From assembly GCA_963377175.1 (NCBI GenBank), contig CAUJNA010001213.1, positions 434,001 through 498,000 on the forward strand: DNA of 64,000 nt, written 5' to 3'. Of the stretch, positions 49,927 through 61,799 are shown piece after piece. The notes below the pieces were generated by a model that worked only from the letters and a program-made list of their open reading frames with translations, was not told the origin of the DNA and made no database searches. The stretch's first letter is position 1, and the number at the start of each line of letters is the position of its first letter. A program made the position numbers and the translations under genes. Origin of the DNA: Effrenium voratum. Its lineage: Eukaryota > Sar > Dinophyceae > Suessiales > Symbiodiniaceae.

Positions 49927-49931
49927 CAAAG
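49927..49931. repeat. Right target-site duplication CAAAG
   Basis: CAAAG directly follows the 3' LTR and matches 38535-38539. Confidence 0.85.
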
Positions 49932-50139
49932 AACGCTTCTGATTGGAGTGGGGTCCCGATGTCTAGTAGTTTGTGCTTGGTTGACTTGCTTCCTTCATCC
50001 TCAACCTGCTCCCACCACGCACAAAGCACCCCAAGCACACCACCCCCCCAAGCCATCCCAAATCCAAGCGCGCCTTAAAATTTGATCAAGGGTGTGTGCT
50101 TTGGGTCCCCCAGCGGGGGGGTGAATTTAGTCTGCCAAG

Positions 50140-50230
50140 GGTTCCCGATGTCCAGCTGTCGCAGGACGGGATTTTCGCCTTCTGGCTGAGCTTGGAGGAT
50201 TATGCCAAGCAATACGACGAGAAGGCGTAA
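50140..50230 (+). CDS. Candidate terminal exon, calpain-like C-terminus of catalytic domain
   Basis: Encodes VPDVQLSQDGIFAFWLSLED then YAKQYDEKA and TAA at 50228. The DGxFxxWLSxEDY pattern resembles the DGxFWMSFEDF segment that closes calpain catalytic domains. That is a family resemblance only; the catalytic Cys, His and Asn are not in this exon. Acceptor CCAAG|GGT or CGCAG|GAC. Confidence 0.42.
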
Positions 50231-53200
50231 CCATTTTGGGGAACTTGAACATGCTCCGTCGCTTCATGTTCATAGGCGCCCACTGTCCGCACGCACGCAG
50301 GCGATCATCGAGAAAGCACAGAGGGACAGAAATAAAGATTGGCATCTCGGCAGCAGTCTGCACCATGGTTTGTAGCAAAACACTGGGAACCACAGGAGGT
50401 TGCTGAAACAATATGTGCGCAAAGATGTTCAAACGGGGGAATGCAGGTTAGGTCCCCTTAAAAAAGCACATTTTTCTGGTTTCAACCGGAACCTATGGCT
50501 AGATGTGCATTTTGTTGTCAAGGGACTTGAGCACATGGAAAGTGTTCAAACAACTGCATGCGCTCAAGAAACAACATGACTCAATTCCGATATTATGGCA
50601 TTCAAGCTTTTCGCGAAGATCATTGTTGTAAAGACGAAGTCACTAAGTCCCGACGTGTTATGACCAATCCAATCAAGCTAGTTGATCCTTGTGAGTCAAT
50701 GGAAGAAACAGCACAGGATCTCTCGCACCTGAAGCTTTCCCAGGGTTAGACTGCCTGCCCACTGTTCCCATGCCAATGTGACAACCTCCCACCATGAGGC
50801 GACCAGGTTTCTTTCTCTCAAAAGGACCTTTCTAGGCTGCAGCTTTGCGGAAGGGATTCAAATGTGTGGTGGGAGTAACGTTTGGACTGGTGCGATTGAA
50901 AACCATAGCCCTTTCTCGGAAGGACCCGCGGCTTCCTTGCTGATGAGGCAGCAAAGTGTTAAAAGGACCCTTCTCATGTCAATATCCGCAGGGAAGTGCT
51001 GCCCCTGAAGCCAGAACAAGTGGAGTGGGACCTCCATGTATATAGAGACTCTTCACCTGACACCTTCGGGTGCATTTTCTTTTGTCTAAACTCAAAGACT
51101 GTTCGAAGGCGATGACATCTGCACATGTTTTGTTCATCTGGCCCGTGGGACAGATGTTTTTCTCAGGGGCACGCTTAAGCTCCCTCAAGGTTTGCGTGCC
51201 AGGAGCCCCTGCCAACTTGCAAGCCAAAGGGCAATGAGCTTGCGCAGGCCTTTTGAACTGGGGCGGGGGGGGGGTTCTTGAGCTTACCTGCCTGGCTGCA
51301 TCGCCCAGAAAATGTTTATCAGGTTGAGTTTCCCTAAAGGAAAGCGAAAGGATATGCAGAAATTCGGTTTGGTGTGTTTTTCTTTCCCCCGGCAGCCCTA
51401 CTTGGCACCCAGCTGGGCTTTGCTTCAAATGTCTCGCGGCCACTTCCACTCAGGAAGGTGGGGCTGAGGGATGCTGGCTTCAGCCAGATGGGCAGCAAGA
51501 TCCGGCCTCGGCGTGCGTCCTCTTCACGTTCACTTGAATCTCACCGTTGGGCTTTTCCACTTTTGGGCCAGAGGGAAGGTCTAGGTACAGGTAACCTTTT
51601 AGTTACAGCTCTTCTGGGCGAATGAACCTGAGAGGTAATGTTAAAGTCTAGGCAAACAATACAGGTAGTCTTACAACAAGTCACTTAGCTCGCTGCAAAG
51701 CTTATCTGCAAACCCCATGTTCTTCCAGCTAGTTTAACGGTTTAATGTTGTCCCCCCACGTCAACAATGTTTTGGCCAGCCGGGAGTTCGGACAATACAA
51801 GGTTTGAAGGTTCTGTCATGGGGATTCGTTGTTTTGAGGTGATTTGCTACGAGTCAAGTAATACGTCAAAGGCATTCAAAGGCGGAATGTATCAATTCGC
51901 AGGGTGCCATTTCTTTCTTATCCAAGTTCACTTAAACCCTGGGCGTTTCCTATTGGAGAAATCAATCGCCCTTGGGCTTATATAAGTCTATCTCGGGGTG
52001 CTAAAAAAATATGGACCCCCGTCAATCCAACTCATTTTCTCAGAGCCCTGCGCAGAACCCGCCATTTCTCATAGGTAACATCGCTTCGCAAGTCGAGTTC
52101 ATGTTGTTGTTGGCACCTCCGGAGTGTATGGGCAAAAGGTTGCTGGCAAGCTTTGTGCCAAAGACACAATGACGTTTGACTCGCAGGCATGAAATGGCTT
52201 TCCTTAAAACCCAAGCTATGGGCGGGTTTGCGAGACTCAAAATGGAAGCCACCGGGCTGCTTTGCTGGCAATGCCAGGGGTTGTGCAGAGCGAGGCGAGG
52301 CAACCAGACCCAGAAGCAAAAAGAGAGGCTGTTTGGGCAGTGTCTTTAAGCATGTTCAATCCGCGTGGCTGAAGGAAAGCAACAAAATGACTTCCATGTT
52401 GAAAATCACATGTCCCAGTTGTTTCTTTATTTCTCCCCGGGGGGGATTCTGTGAATGCCACATTTGGGCAAGCAAGAGGGGCTTAGACCAACTCAAGGGT
52501 GCCGCTTCAACCAATGGGGGGCACCCAGGCCCGACTTCAAGGGCTTGGCCATCGTTTTCTTGCCCTTCGACGGGCAGCGCAAGCTCAGGCGGGATACCTT
52601 TAAGGCATAAGGATCTTGTGTCCTTGGCTCTTGCGCTGTTCGTTCCTTTTTTTCGGCCTTGTTATTTTTGGTCGTGTTGGTATGTTGGTGGTTGACGCGT
52701 TTGTGTTGCTTCTTTATGTGTTTTGGTTGTTGTGCCTTTCTTGTTTGTTTTTTGCCGCCAGAGGGCTCGACATTTCGACTGCACTAAAAGCTTGGCCAAA
52801 CAGCTGTTTGCCTTCTTTGGAGGTTTCCTTCATATCCTCTTTCAACCAGCAGTCGGTCTAGGGGCCAGTTCAGTATTGATAAATGGCTTAGCATGGATGG
52901 AATCCCTGATGGACTGATTAAATACAGTGGATGGACAAATTCCTGCACCAATTTGAAACCATGGGAAACCATTGTTCATTGTTCTTTTTACGGGGGACGC
53001 GAAGCATTGCAGGGTTTCGGAACGGTGGTGCGACAAGGATTCGTCCGTCCATAGTATGTTTAAATGGTTCTCGTAGAGGCCGTAGAGGGTTAATGGGGGA
53101 GTTCCCTTTCACCACCAGACCACCGATTCGGCCCCACATCACCAATTCGAGGGAAGCTGATTTCAATGGGGTTTGCTTAAGAGCGATGGTTTCTCCTCAC

Positions 53201-53259
53201 GAGAAACCCACCAAATACCCTTCAGGGCGGGCTTCCGCCACGTGGGCCAGCCACGTGAG
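50231..53259. other. No confident gene
   Basis: Downstream of the calpain-like terminal exon. Short ORFs on both strands; none showed motifs or paired AG|G/GC borders that I could defend. Confidence 0.35.
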
Positions 53260-53339
53260 GCAGACAGTGGCGGCGCTGGTCAGCGACGGCTCCAAGGCGA
53301 TGCCCGCGCCACTGGAGGAGGTGCTGAAGGACCAGATGT
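53260..53339 (+). CDS. Candidate exon, unknown product
   Basis: Encodes QTVAALVSDGSKAMPAPLEE then VLKDQM. Acceptor GTGAG|GCA, donor ATGT|GCCAGC. A GTACCCCCAGTGAAC-family repeat starts about 30 bp into the following intron. Confidence 0.45.
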
Positions 53340-53370
53340 GCCAGCGTCAAAACACCCCTTTACTTGGCCA

Positions 53371-53473
53371 TGAGTCAAAAGCAAGTACCCCCAGTGAACA
53401 TCCCAATCCCCACTAAAATAGACCAAAATGGGTGGTGCACCTACCCCAAAATGGTGCCATTTGGTTTTGACTC
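53371..53473 (+). repeat. Repeat family R5, copy 3
   Basis: TGAGTCAAAAGCAAG and TTGGTTTTGACTC inverted ends, about 30 bp after the candidate exon at 53260-53339. Confidence 0.65.
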
Positions 53474-53635
53474 CCAGAAGTACGAGACAACCTCCCTGCG
53501 ATTTTGCCAGTGACGTCGCAGGATTCGAGGGCCACGGTGGTCACAAGCGACTGGCTGCCCTCCAGCTCAAGCTCTTGCCAGGCACGAAGCCGACTCCATT
53601 TTCTGCTGCCGCGGGGGGGTGAAGTCGGTTGTTTG

Positions 53636-53718
53636 GTTTGTTGGTTGGTTGGTTGGTTTGTTGGTTCTTGGTATTTGTTTGGTTGATTGTTTGTTTAGTT
53701 TGTTTTTTGGTTAGTTAG
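53636..53718 (+). repeat. TTGGTTGG/TTTG-type repeat
   Basis: Degenerate T/G-rich repeats centred on GGTTGGTTGG. Confidence 0.65.
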
Positions 53719-54472
53719 CATGCATACCCCTTTTTCTGGCTAGCGAAAAGCGAAACGGCCAGATTCCCACGGGCAGCCTTGTCCTTGGGAGCTGCGGTCC
53801 CACGCTCAGAGATATTTCGGGGCAATCCCTTCCAGGTGCTTGTCCTTTGGTGAAACCCAGGCTCGGTTTGGATATGAGAAATGCATCTCCGGATGAGTGC
53901 TGTGAACCAGGGGTAGTTGGGGCAACCCAAAGGCACGTGCTTTGAGCCCATAGACAGCGGACACTTCCAGGTCCTTCTAACTAGCTCGCCCAAGAACCTA
54001 AGACAGCATAAATTTCAGGTCAGGGTTCCCCGGGCCAAAAGACAAGCAAATGCCTGATTTCTCCAAAGGGGAGAGGTGGAGTGGTTCCATTTTTGGAAAT
54101 CCAAGACATGCACTTTGGGGGCTTTCCAACTTGCAAACTTGGAAGGCCATGCAGGTCTTGAACTCTCGGGTCTTTGGTCGTTGGGGCAGTCGGACTGCCG
54201 CATGCCGTCCCAACTCTCCAGTTCTCACTTACTTGAAATTCGAATAATTCAGGATCCAAGCTCCGCACCTCTCCGTTTTTTGACTCGCAGCCCAGCAACG
54301 CTTTCTTTCAACGCAGTCCTTGGGTCGAGTTCCGGTCAGCCCAGAGCCGCGTTTTCTCATCGCCAGGTGCGGGCCGGGTGCCCAGATGACCAGGTTTCTT
54401 CGGATCCATGACCTTCCTCAAAGGAGCACTGGGTTGCTTCCTTTTTCAGTTGCTTAAGCAGATGCGACCCAC

Positions 54473-54572
54473 TCACTTCCTGAGCTCATGGGCTTTAAAC
54501 TTTTGGAAAGACCAGTTTAGTGGCAGATGAGGAGGTTGGACTTTTTGGCGGCCCATCAACTCAGGAAGTGAG
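54473..54572 (+). repeat. Introner-like family R6, copy 2
   Basis: CTCACTTCCTGAG to CTCAGGAAGTGAG; the ends are exact inverted repeats of each other. Confidence 0.65.
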
Positions 54573-55745
54573 GAGTTTCTTGTCGTTGGAAGCTTCAAAT
54601 GCTCGCTGGGGATCAAAACGCTCAACGGCATTTAAGTGTGCATGTGTTTTGTTGATTTACATCCAACATTTTTCGGAGCATGTGCGTTTTTTTTCCACTG
54701 AACCCGCACTAGGTTATAGGTGCTTGGCTCCGTCATTGGGAGTCCCGCTCAAAAGGTAAGTCATATATCTAGGCCAACCACTGGATTGTTTTTGTAATTG
54801 ACTTTTGGCCATCTCCACTGTGGGCATAGGTGTCCTTTTCGGTTGTTTGGGTAGCTAAATAGAAGGCGATTCCTGGTTTACCTGGTGGTTTAATCATCCA
54901 CCAGGGAAACCCATCTATTACTCCTAAAAGGGCACACTATAACGGGCCTAACTCTAATCATGAATGGATTTCGGGTTTCTCCATGGATGTCGGAGCCTCT
55001 TTTCATTGGCACTTTGGAGGTCAAGAGCGCAGCTTTGAAATGGGTGTGGCTCAAAATGAAACCAGGAATTGGGCCGCAGGTTGCAAATGTCCATGTTTCC
55101 ATTCACCAGGGTGACCCATTTTGGGGTTACCATTTTTTTGACCCACAGCCAAATGTTAGATCATGTCTCAACGCAGCTTCCTCTTGAGATATGGCCACGG
55201 CAAATCCAAAGCCAGCTAAGATAGGATAGTAAAGGACAGTCCCGGCCATACAGAGGTGCGGCCGCAGGTTCAATGATTTACATGTTGGGATGGTGTGCCG
55301 AGTGTGATTGTGGCTCAGGTTGTGGTTTGAGCGAAACCACTTTGAAGTCTAGGGGTGTCAAGCCCATCATTCGGACAGAGCGAAGGGACAGGGTGTGTTT
55401 TTGTTTGTAGGGGGACCCCCCTAAATGGATCAAAATGGGTGGTTTTCGTATTGGTGTCCCTTTAAAGCCACCAACAAGTGGTACATACCCTCAACAACCC
55501 GCGCGAAAGGAGGAGCTTAGAGCTCTGGGCCCTGGGCGGTTTCATTCGGCGATGCGGGCTACCGGACCTGCGGGGACCGCAGGCTTTAGACTATTCATCC
55601 TACAGGATGCTGCGTTGTAAGGGTAGATGGAGCATGGGCAGAACCTGACATGTATCACATCATGTATATATGAGAGTCGTCCGAAAGGTCGTTGTATTCA
55701 GCTATGAAGGGCAAGACCTTTTGGTCTTAGCGTTGACCTTCGCGA

Positions 55746-56452
55746 AAGTTCCGCGAAGGGGGTCGCCAAAGTTAATGTTTTTCCGCGAAAGTTTTGTGTG
55801 GCTTGCAAACAGGAAGCTGGAGTGATGAACCATGTGTATTTACCGGCAGTGCGCGCAGAATGCCCGCAGACTAAAGTTGGTCGGAGAATGCGTAGTCTGA
55901 GGGTCGCCGCAAGAATACGCCGCTGCAACCCCAGCGAACAGAAACCAGCTTCTGGGAGGTTTGAAGCTGCCGGGGCAAGCTGAGCGCAACTTCCAGCCGG
56001 ATTTTTGCGAATGTTTGGCATAAGATCCGCGAAAGTTTCGCGAAAGTCGACGGACCTCCCCGCCAGCTTCCGGACATGAGACCAACGGGTCTTCTCATGC
56101 GCAGCTTGCGGCTTGTGAGCTGGAGCTGCGGAAGCACGCTTCGCGTGCTACTTTGGAACTGAAAGGTCGCGACTCTCGAGCTGGGGCTGCGGAAGTTCTC
56201 TTTGTGTACTACTTTCGTATTGAAAAGTTCTGACTTCGAGGCTGAGGAAGTTTAGTCGTGTACTACTTTCGTATTCAAGCCGGGCTGCGGAAGTTTACTT
56301 TTAGTACTACTTTCGCACTGAAGAGCTGCGACTTTCGAGCTGGGGCTGCGAAAGTGTACTTCGTGTACTACTTTTGTGATGAATCTTCTTAAAACAGCCC
56401 CGCGGAAGTTCCGCGATGGGGTCCGCGAAAGTTATTTGTTTTCTCGCGAAGA
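55746..56452 (+). repeat. Degenerate ~60-bp tandem array between CGCGAAAGT-rich direct repeats
   Basis: 56117-56385 holds about five units with GAGCTGGGGCTGCGGAAGT and TGTACTACTTTCGTATTGAA motifs; one unit is shortened. It is flanked by two ~46-bp direct repeats, 55746-55792 and 56406-56452, both starting AAGTTCCGCGA and carrying further GCGAAAGTT words. No ORF of interest. Confidence 0.7.
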
Positions 56453-56632
56453 TGGCGGTTTCCGGAACAAGGAATTTCAGACAACCGTCATATACATATA
56501 TATATGATCTTGTCTATTGCTTGTTTTATATACATAAATTATCTTCTCTCTCTCTATGTGTATATACGTGTGTTCTCCAGATGTGGGCAAACAGTTCCAT
56601 GTTCGACGGCGCCAGGAAAAGTGTCAGCTGAG

Positions 56633-56709
56633 GTTCGGCTGCATCCGGATGGCAGCATCGTCATTGCCAAGCGGGACCTGGCGGGGATGCCTCAGACTCC
56701 TCAGGGATG
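56633..56709 (+). CDS. Candidate exon, unknown product
   Basis: Encodes VRLHPDGSIVIAKRDLAGMP and reaches TGA at 56707 if read through; GC donors exist inside. Acceptor CTGAG|GTT. Confidence 0.35.
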
Positions 56710-56745
56710 AAGCATGCCCACCCCAAAAGCCCAGGCTTAGCTTAA

Positions 56746-56857
56746 CTTACTTGCCCAAAGCCGACCTTTTGACCTTTTGGTTTTCTGGGTTTGGTCTATT
56801 TTTAGTCATGACCCCACTAGGTTAACCTTTTATTTCCAGGTCCTTTGGGCAAGTGAG
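56746..56857 (+). repeat. Introner-like family R3, copy 5
   Basis: CTTACTTGCCCAAAG to CTTTGGGCAAGTGAG, 112 bp, 36 bp after the candidate exon at 56633. Confidence 0.68.
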
Positions 56858-57056
56858 TTCATGAACAACCAGGTTGAGCAGAGGGATGTCGGCAGATCAT
56901 CAAGACTAGAAACGCGCGCAACTGTGTGGCCTTCAAACGACCATTCTCTAGAGAGATGAGGGAACTGACAGGACTAACTTGGGGCGATGGACCAACAGGC
57001 ACGGGATCCATCGCAGGAGTAGAAATGAATGGAAGGCACCCAAAAGGGGGTCTTCT

Positions 57057-57180
57057 TCTTGACTGCTATTGGGTAACGGATCTTTAGACTTTAACTTTTT
57101 GGTTGAAATCAAGTTGGGTTTTCCGTACTAAACCGCCAAAAAGTGATCCACTGTTTGCAGGGGGTCAACAGCAACCAAGA
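57057..57180 (+). repeat. Introner-like family R4, copy 3
   Basis: The ends TCTTGACTGCTATTG and CAACAGCAACCAAGA are inverted repeats (13 of 15 matching). Confidence 0.68.
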
Positions 57181-57365
57181 TGTTTGCCAGGAATTGTTGT
57201 CGGGGTTCAAACCACCATTAAAGCAAGGGGGGTTCATATAACCACCCTTATTTACCTAAGGATTGTCATCATCTAAATTGCGCCCGTCTTTGTTTTAACG
57301 GGGGTTTAACGCCAGGGTGAACAAACTCCAAAGTAGCAAGTTCAGAAATCGTTCAAACCCCAAAC

Positions 57366-57500
57366 TTGCTGGTGTTCAGTAGTGAATGAGTTGCAATGAA
57401 CCGGGGCTTTGGTCCCCTTAAAGGAAACCACCAGTTGGATGCTTTATAGAGGTGATTCCCTTATGGGTGATTCCCTCATTCCCTGCTGAGCACCAGCAAG
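57366..57500 (+). repeat. TIR repeat R11, copy 2
   Basis: CTTGCTGGTG and CACCAGCAAG are exact inverted ends. Confidence 0.62.
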
Positions 57501-58364
57501 AAAAGGCCAGGCTTCGCTACGCTAACCTTTTGGATATCTGGATCCTTTCCTTGGGTTGCAAGGGGTTTTCTTGGTAGTGGCTTCATCTGTGGGAGCTATG
57601 AATTCGGATTGGCCAACCCTTCATTTTGAACAGCCCAAGACATGTTGCAGTTGCTTTTTCCCCCGTCATTTTCCCTTCCAACCCAAATAGCATACTTTTG
57701 CCTGGGGGCCTGAGGCTGGCCAATAAGAATGGGGGAAGGGGGATGTGAACTCCAGATCATGTTCTTTTCATAGATTGGAAGACTAGACGTGTGGAACGTG
57801 GTTCACCCTGCCTCCATTCTCCAGGTAAAGAGATGAGGTGGGGATGAGAGAGCTGACAGGACTAACTTACACACTTCAAGCACAACTACAGCACTCAGGT
57901 TCAACCAGCCTTGGGAACATTTGAGAGCCCTCCGAATGGAAAACTGTTCAACCAAAACATGTTTCAACTCCTTGAGATCAGTGACCAGTGGCGTTTTTCA
58001 CATGTTGGCCAGCTTAGAAGGTTTTTCCTACTATCGGACTGGAATTGGGGTTCTACTTGAGGTACAAACCTTGTCCATCTTAGTAGAGCTGCAAGTTTCC
58101 ATTGGATCAATTGGCGTTGTAGAAAACATCCCAATAGCGATCGCTGAGTCATAGGTTCTACTGGCTGAACTGGGGCTGTACTTAATGCTACATAGGCCTG
58201 GACCATCTTAGTCCAGGCAACCCCTAATTGGTGGCTTGAATTGGTGGTTTGGGGCTTGTACAAGGCAAATGGGACACCAACCCTGACCAAACCAATCCAC
58301 ACCACCAGTTGGTGGGAAACTGATTAGTAGGACAAGTCCATGGGCTGGCACACCCAATTGAGTC

Positions 58365-58468
58365 CTCAGTTGTTCAGTGGCCCCTTTTCCCTTTTTTGGT
58401 GGCTGCCCTATTAAAATTGTCTTCCCCACAAAGGGTTCCCTTTTTTCCAGGGTCACTGAACAACTGAG
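58365..58468 (+). repeat. Introner-like family R2, copy 2
   Basis: 104 bp with CTCAGTTGTTCAGTGG and CACTGAACAACTGAG ends. The final AG is the acceptor of the candidate exon at 58469. Confidence 0.78.
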
Positions 58469-58538
58469 GGTCTGCTCAGGGCGTGTCTCACCTGCCCGGC
58501 TCTTTGTGGTCCTGGGCACCGGACGGCGACACGGCCGG
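58469..58538 (+). CDS. Candidate exon abutting an introner-like repeat
   Basis: Encodes VCSGRVSPARLFVVLGTGRR then HGR. The acceptor AG is the last two bases of the CTCAGTTG-family repeat at 58365-58468; donor CGG|GCGCTG. Confidence 0.42.
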
Positions 58539-59192
58539 GCGCTGAGCAGTTTTTGTTTTCTGTCGCCCGAGGGCCAGCGGACGGCGCGTAAGCAGGCAGC
58601 TTTCGGTAGCTTTCGGGACTTACTTGGGCTTGTGCCTTTTTTAACGCAATCACACCCGGGTTCCAATAACTACTAATTTCAATTCTCGACTTGTCGATCT
58701 TTTGAGAGACCACTCAAATCCCCAGGTTGCTGGCCAAGAAAGATCCGGAAAAAGAATGCAGGTATGCAGATGGATGTGTTTGGCTCTCTTTGTGGCTTTC
58801 AAGGAAACCAGCAGGAGCCCCACGATTTGTTTGGGCGGGGGCGGGTTCTCCGTTTTAAGACACACTCCTATACCAGGATCTTCCTTAGGTGCTGAATTTC
58901 TGCCTTTTCAGCAAACACTGCCTTTTGGTGCTTGCGGCGCCTTCGTTTGCGTCCGGGCAATTTTGGGGCTTTCCGTTTTCTAGGGAATTTGAAAAGGCGA
59001 CTTTCTCCGACCAAAAGGCGACTTTCCCCGACCAAAAGGCGACTTTTTCCGACCGACTTTGCAGACATGTTTGCAATAAGTGCCAAACGGCGCTTTTGCA
59101 ATGACACGAAATATCTCAAATATGTGTTTTTTCAGCGAGAGGCAGAAATTAACAAGGTATCAGGCCCTTGGTTTTTGGGTGGTAGATTTCAG

Positions 59193-59260
59193 GTCAAAGG
59201 CACCTTCGTTCTGCAGCCGGACAATACCTTGAGCTGGAAGGACGCTGGCGTGACACGCAA
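59193..59260 (+). CDS. Candidate exon, unknown product
   Basis: Encodes VKGTFVLQPDNTLSWKDAGV then TR, a beta-strand-like segment. Acceptor TTCAG|GTC, donor CGCAA|GCTGGT. Confidence 0.45.
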
Positions 59261-59532
59261 GCTGGTCTTCCAAGGGTTTCCACTACGCCGCGGGTTTCAG
59301 GGGTCGAATGTCTTCCTTTGGTTGGGTTGCCCCAAAGGGTGTTCCTTGGGTTTCTTTTGAAGTTATTTTGGGTTGTCCTTAGGCTCTTCCGGGTTATCTC
59401 ACTTGTGGGATGAATTGGGGGAAGGCTGAACCAATGGAACAGGTAGACCCTGCCCCCTTAAGCCAGTGGCCAGAGCGGATCGGCCTTTTAACTTTGTCAA
59501 TTTCGAGTCATCCAACAGATTGACCGTTTCAG

Positions 59533-59604
59533 GCCCCCATCAAAAACTTTGTGCCTTCACTTGCCCAGCTGAGCAAGGAGGTTTGGCTACACCCCCAGGG
59601 TTGC
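59533..59604 (+). CDS. Candidate exon, unknown product
   Basis: Encodes APIKNFVPSLAQLSKEVWLH. Acceptor TTCAG|GCC; the donor is probably GGTT|GCAGCG. Confidence 0.38.
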
Positions 59605-59740
59605 AGCGCCAGTACACCCGCCCTTGCTTCACCAGTGGTACCCGTCTTCCCCGAGCCTCACTCGACGTGTCGCTTCATACTCTCGCACCGAAAACCCAGC
59701 CTCCGCCTCGGGTCGCGCAACGATACTTTGAACACCTATT

Positions 59741-59859
59741 TTTGTGGCTATTTGGTAACGGATCTTTGGACTAAAACTTTTTGGGAAAGAAGTGGGATTT
59801 TCCGCATCGGACCCACGAAAAGTGAATAAGTTTTTGCACAGGGGTCAACAGCAACCAAG
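59741..59859 (+). repeat. Introner-like family R4, copy 4
   Basis: GTAACGGATCTTTGGAC core and GGGGTCAACAGCAACCAAG end. Confidence 0.6.
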
Positions 59860-60513
59860 CTGCAATCATCAATCATTCTCTTGGTTCCCCTTTTAGAGGT
59901 GGTAAGGCCGGTTTCAACAAGTTGTAACAAGTTTGCTCTTTCGCCGCACGCGCATGCAGGAGCACGCAAAGTCGGGGAGCTGGAATTTGTTACCAGGCGA
60001 GGCGGAATCCTGAGTTCATTTCAGTCTGAGCCATACTCAGCCACAAAAACCATGGTAGGTAGAGGTGCAACGGCAGAGAGAGCGATGTTCCTGGTTCCTT
60101 TGCAATATTTCGGGCATCCACTGCTCTAGCTTTTAGTGGCTTCCCCTTTTTCCATTTTCTCCCCTGAGATCAACTAAAAGTGGATGCCTCGGCTTCCCTG
60201 TAGCTGGAGGACTGGTTCACCGGTGTGCTCTTCAATGTGTGTTCAACCAGCTGCTTTGACGCGTTGAAATGGAAGCACAGTTTGTCCAGGCGATGTGCAA
60301 AATCCACTGAAGTTTTGGAGTCAAACGTTTAGGCCGCGAGCTGCCAGTTTCACTGTATGGCCCTTGGCCAACACCCGGTGCCGATGATGCTTCCACATTC
60401 CTGTGCTTCCCTGTAAAAAAGTTGTCCAACGGCCCAGTGCTCTGTACTCCGGACTTTTTGCCCACGCGCTGCCTTGGGACTCAGGCTGCAGTTTCCTTTG
60501 CTTTCCCATCATT

Positions 60514-60632
60514 CATGGTTGTCGTTGGGAAACATTTTGCATTTTTGCTTATTGTGGTTTAGTGGTTGAAATCCAAATCCACTTCACTGCTCAATTTTGA
60601 AAATGTTTGCTCCCCATCCAACGTCAACCAAG
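60514..60632 (+). repeat. Introner-like family R9, copy 2
   Basis: CATGGTTGTCGTTGGG start and CCAACGTCAACCAAG end form a good TIR. It lies 37 bp before the candidate exon at 60670. Confidence 0.68.
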
Positions 60633-60669
60633 TCAGATTTGCGTTGCTTGAGTCGCAACGGCACGGCAG

Positions 60670-60840
60670 GTGGAAAGCTCAACATGACGCTCTTCGAGGC
60701 GAACTTTATCCTTCGGCTAGAAGGCGCCATTGGTGCCGCAAATCAGCATGGGCATGTCGATCGACTGCCCTACAAAAGCATTTGTGCTTTCCTTCACCGG
60801 GGGGTAAAGCGAGCTCGGGCACCCATGTTGAAGGTCTCTT
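60670..60840 (+). CDS. Candidate exon, unknown product
   Basis: Encodes MTLFEANFILRLEGAIGAAN, then HVDRLPYKSICAFLHRGVKR. Acceptor GGCAG|GTG. Several GC donors are possible; the end is approximate. One of the longest convincing coding stretches outside the retroelement and the CBS gene. Confidence 0.45.
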
Positions 60841-61709
60841 GTCAGGATGTCTGGAAATGGGTGGGTGAACTATGACAAGGTATGTATATACTTATTTACG
60901 AAATACTGCTTGTCATATGACCACCTGGTGAAAGTAGCAAGCCTGTGGCCGCGGCCCGTCTATCATGTTTGTTTTGTCGCTGAATGTTTCCTTGAGACTC
61001 GATACCCTTTTCGCTGGCTTGAAGGGAAACCCGAAGGAAACCTTCCATGTGCAAGGGTCCCTAGTTGAGACACACACACATGTACTAAGATGTGCCAGGG
61101 GAGTAAACCCATGGTCAGTCCACCCAGAAAAATGCTTCTGAGAACAAAAGGCTCTAAAGCTCCGAGCTTGTTTCGGCGACCTGGCCCACCCCTACTGTTT
61201 GCTTCCCATTCACATCTTTGCCGACATGATCTTACATTCACCTCTCACAACAATCGACAGCTTTATTTGAGTCTTGTCTTGCAGCAGATTCCTGCCTTCA
61301 GCATATCCCACAGCATAGGGGAGCGGGCAGACATATCTCCCATCCACAGGAGAAAACAACTGCCAACGGGCCAACGGGCGCAACCAAACCGGCACACACG
61401 GGTTTGTCTCAAAATTGGGGACCCGCACATTTTTGGTTTTTTTCCACGTGCTTCCTTTTAAAGCCATCCCAAAACAAAAGGGCACTGAGCTTCCAAAAAA
61501 AGCATCAAGTCGGCACGAGAGACATGTCAGGGTTCCGTTTTTTGACTATCCCAAAGTGGACTTAAACCCAGGGGTGTGTCTACCTTAGAATATTCCAAAA
61601 ACGGATCCCTGTGTAGACCCCCTCCAAGGGCAACCGGGTTTTAAGTCTTCGTTTTGGGTCCCAAAAGCGGAAACTCTGTGGCTGGTGGCCAGGCAGGCGT
61701 GCAGTGCAG

Positions 61710-61799
61710 GAGTACCCAGAGTTTCCCACCCGCGCCGGGCACCCTTGCCGGAGGGCTCCCGAGGGGAAGCGAAGGAGCGAGATGCCAATCGGAGCCTAA
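61710..61799 (+). CDS. Possible exon, unknown product
   Basis: Encodes EYPEFPTRAGHPCRRAPEGK and reaches TAA at 61797 if read through. Acceptor TGCAG|GAG. Basic and low complexity, so weak. Confidence 0.25.
   Translation, partial: EYPEFPTRAGHPCRRAPEGKRRSEMPIGA

Noticed and set aside
50226..50240. CCATTTTGG as a spliced-leader match
   Set aside because: Only nine bases match and the rest of the leader is absent.
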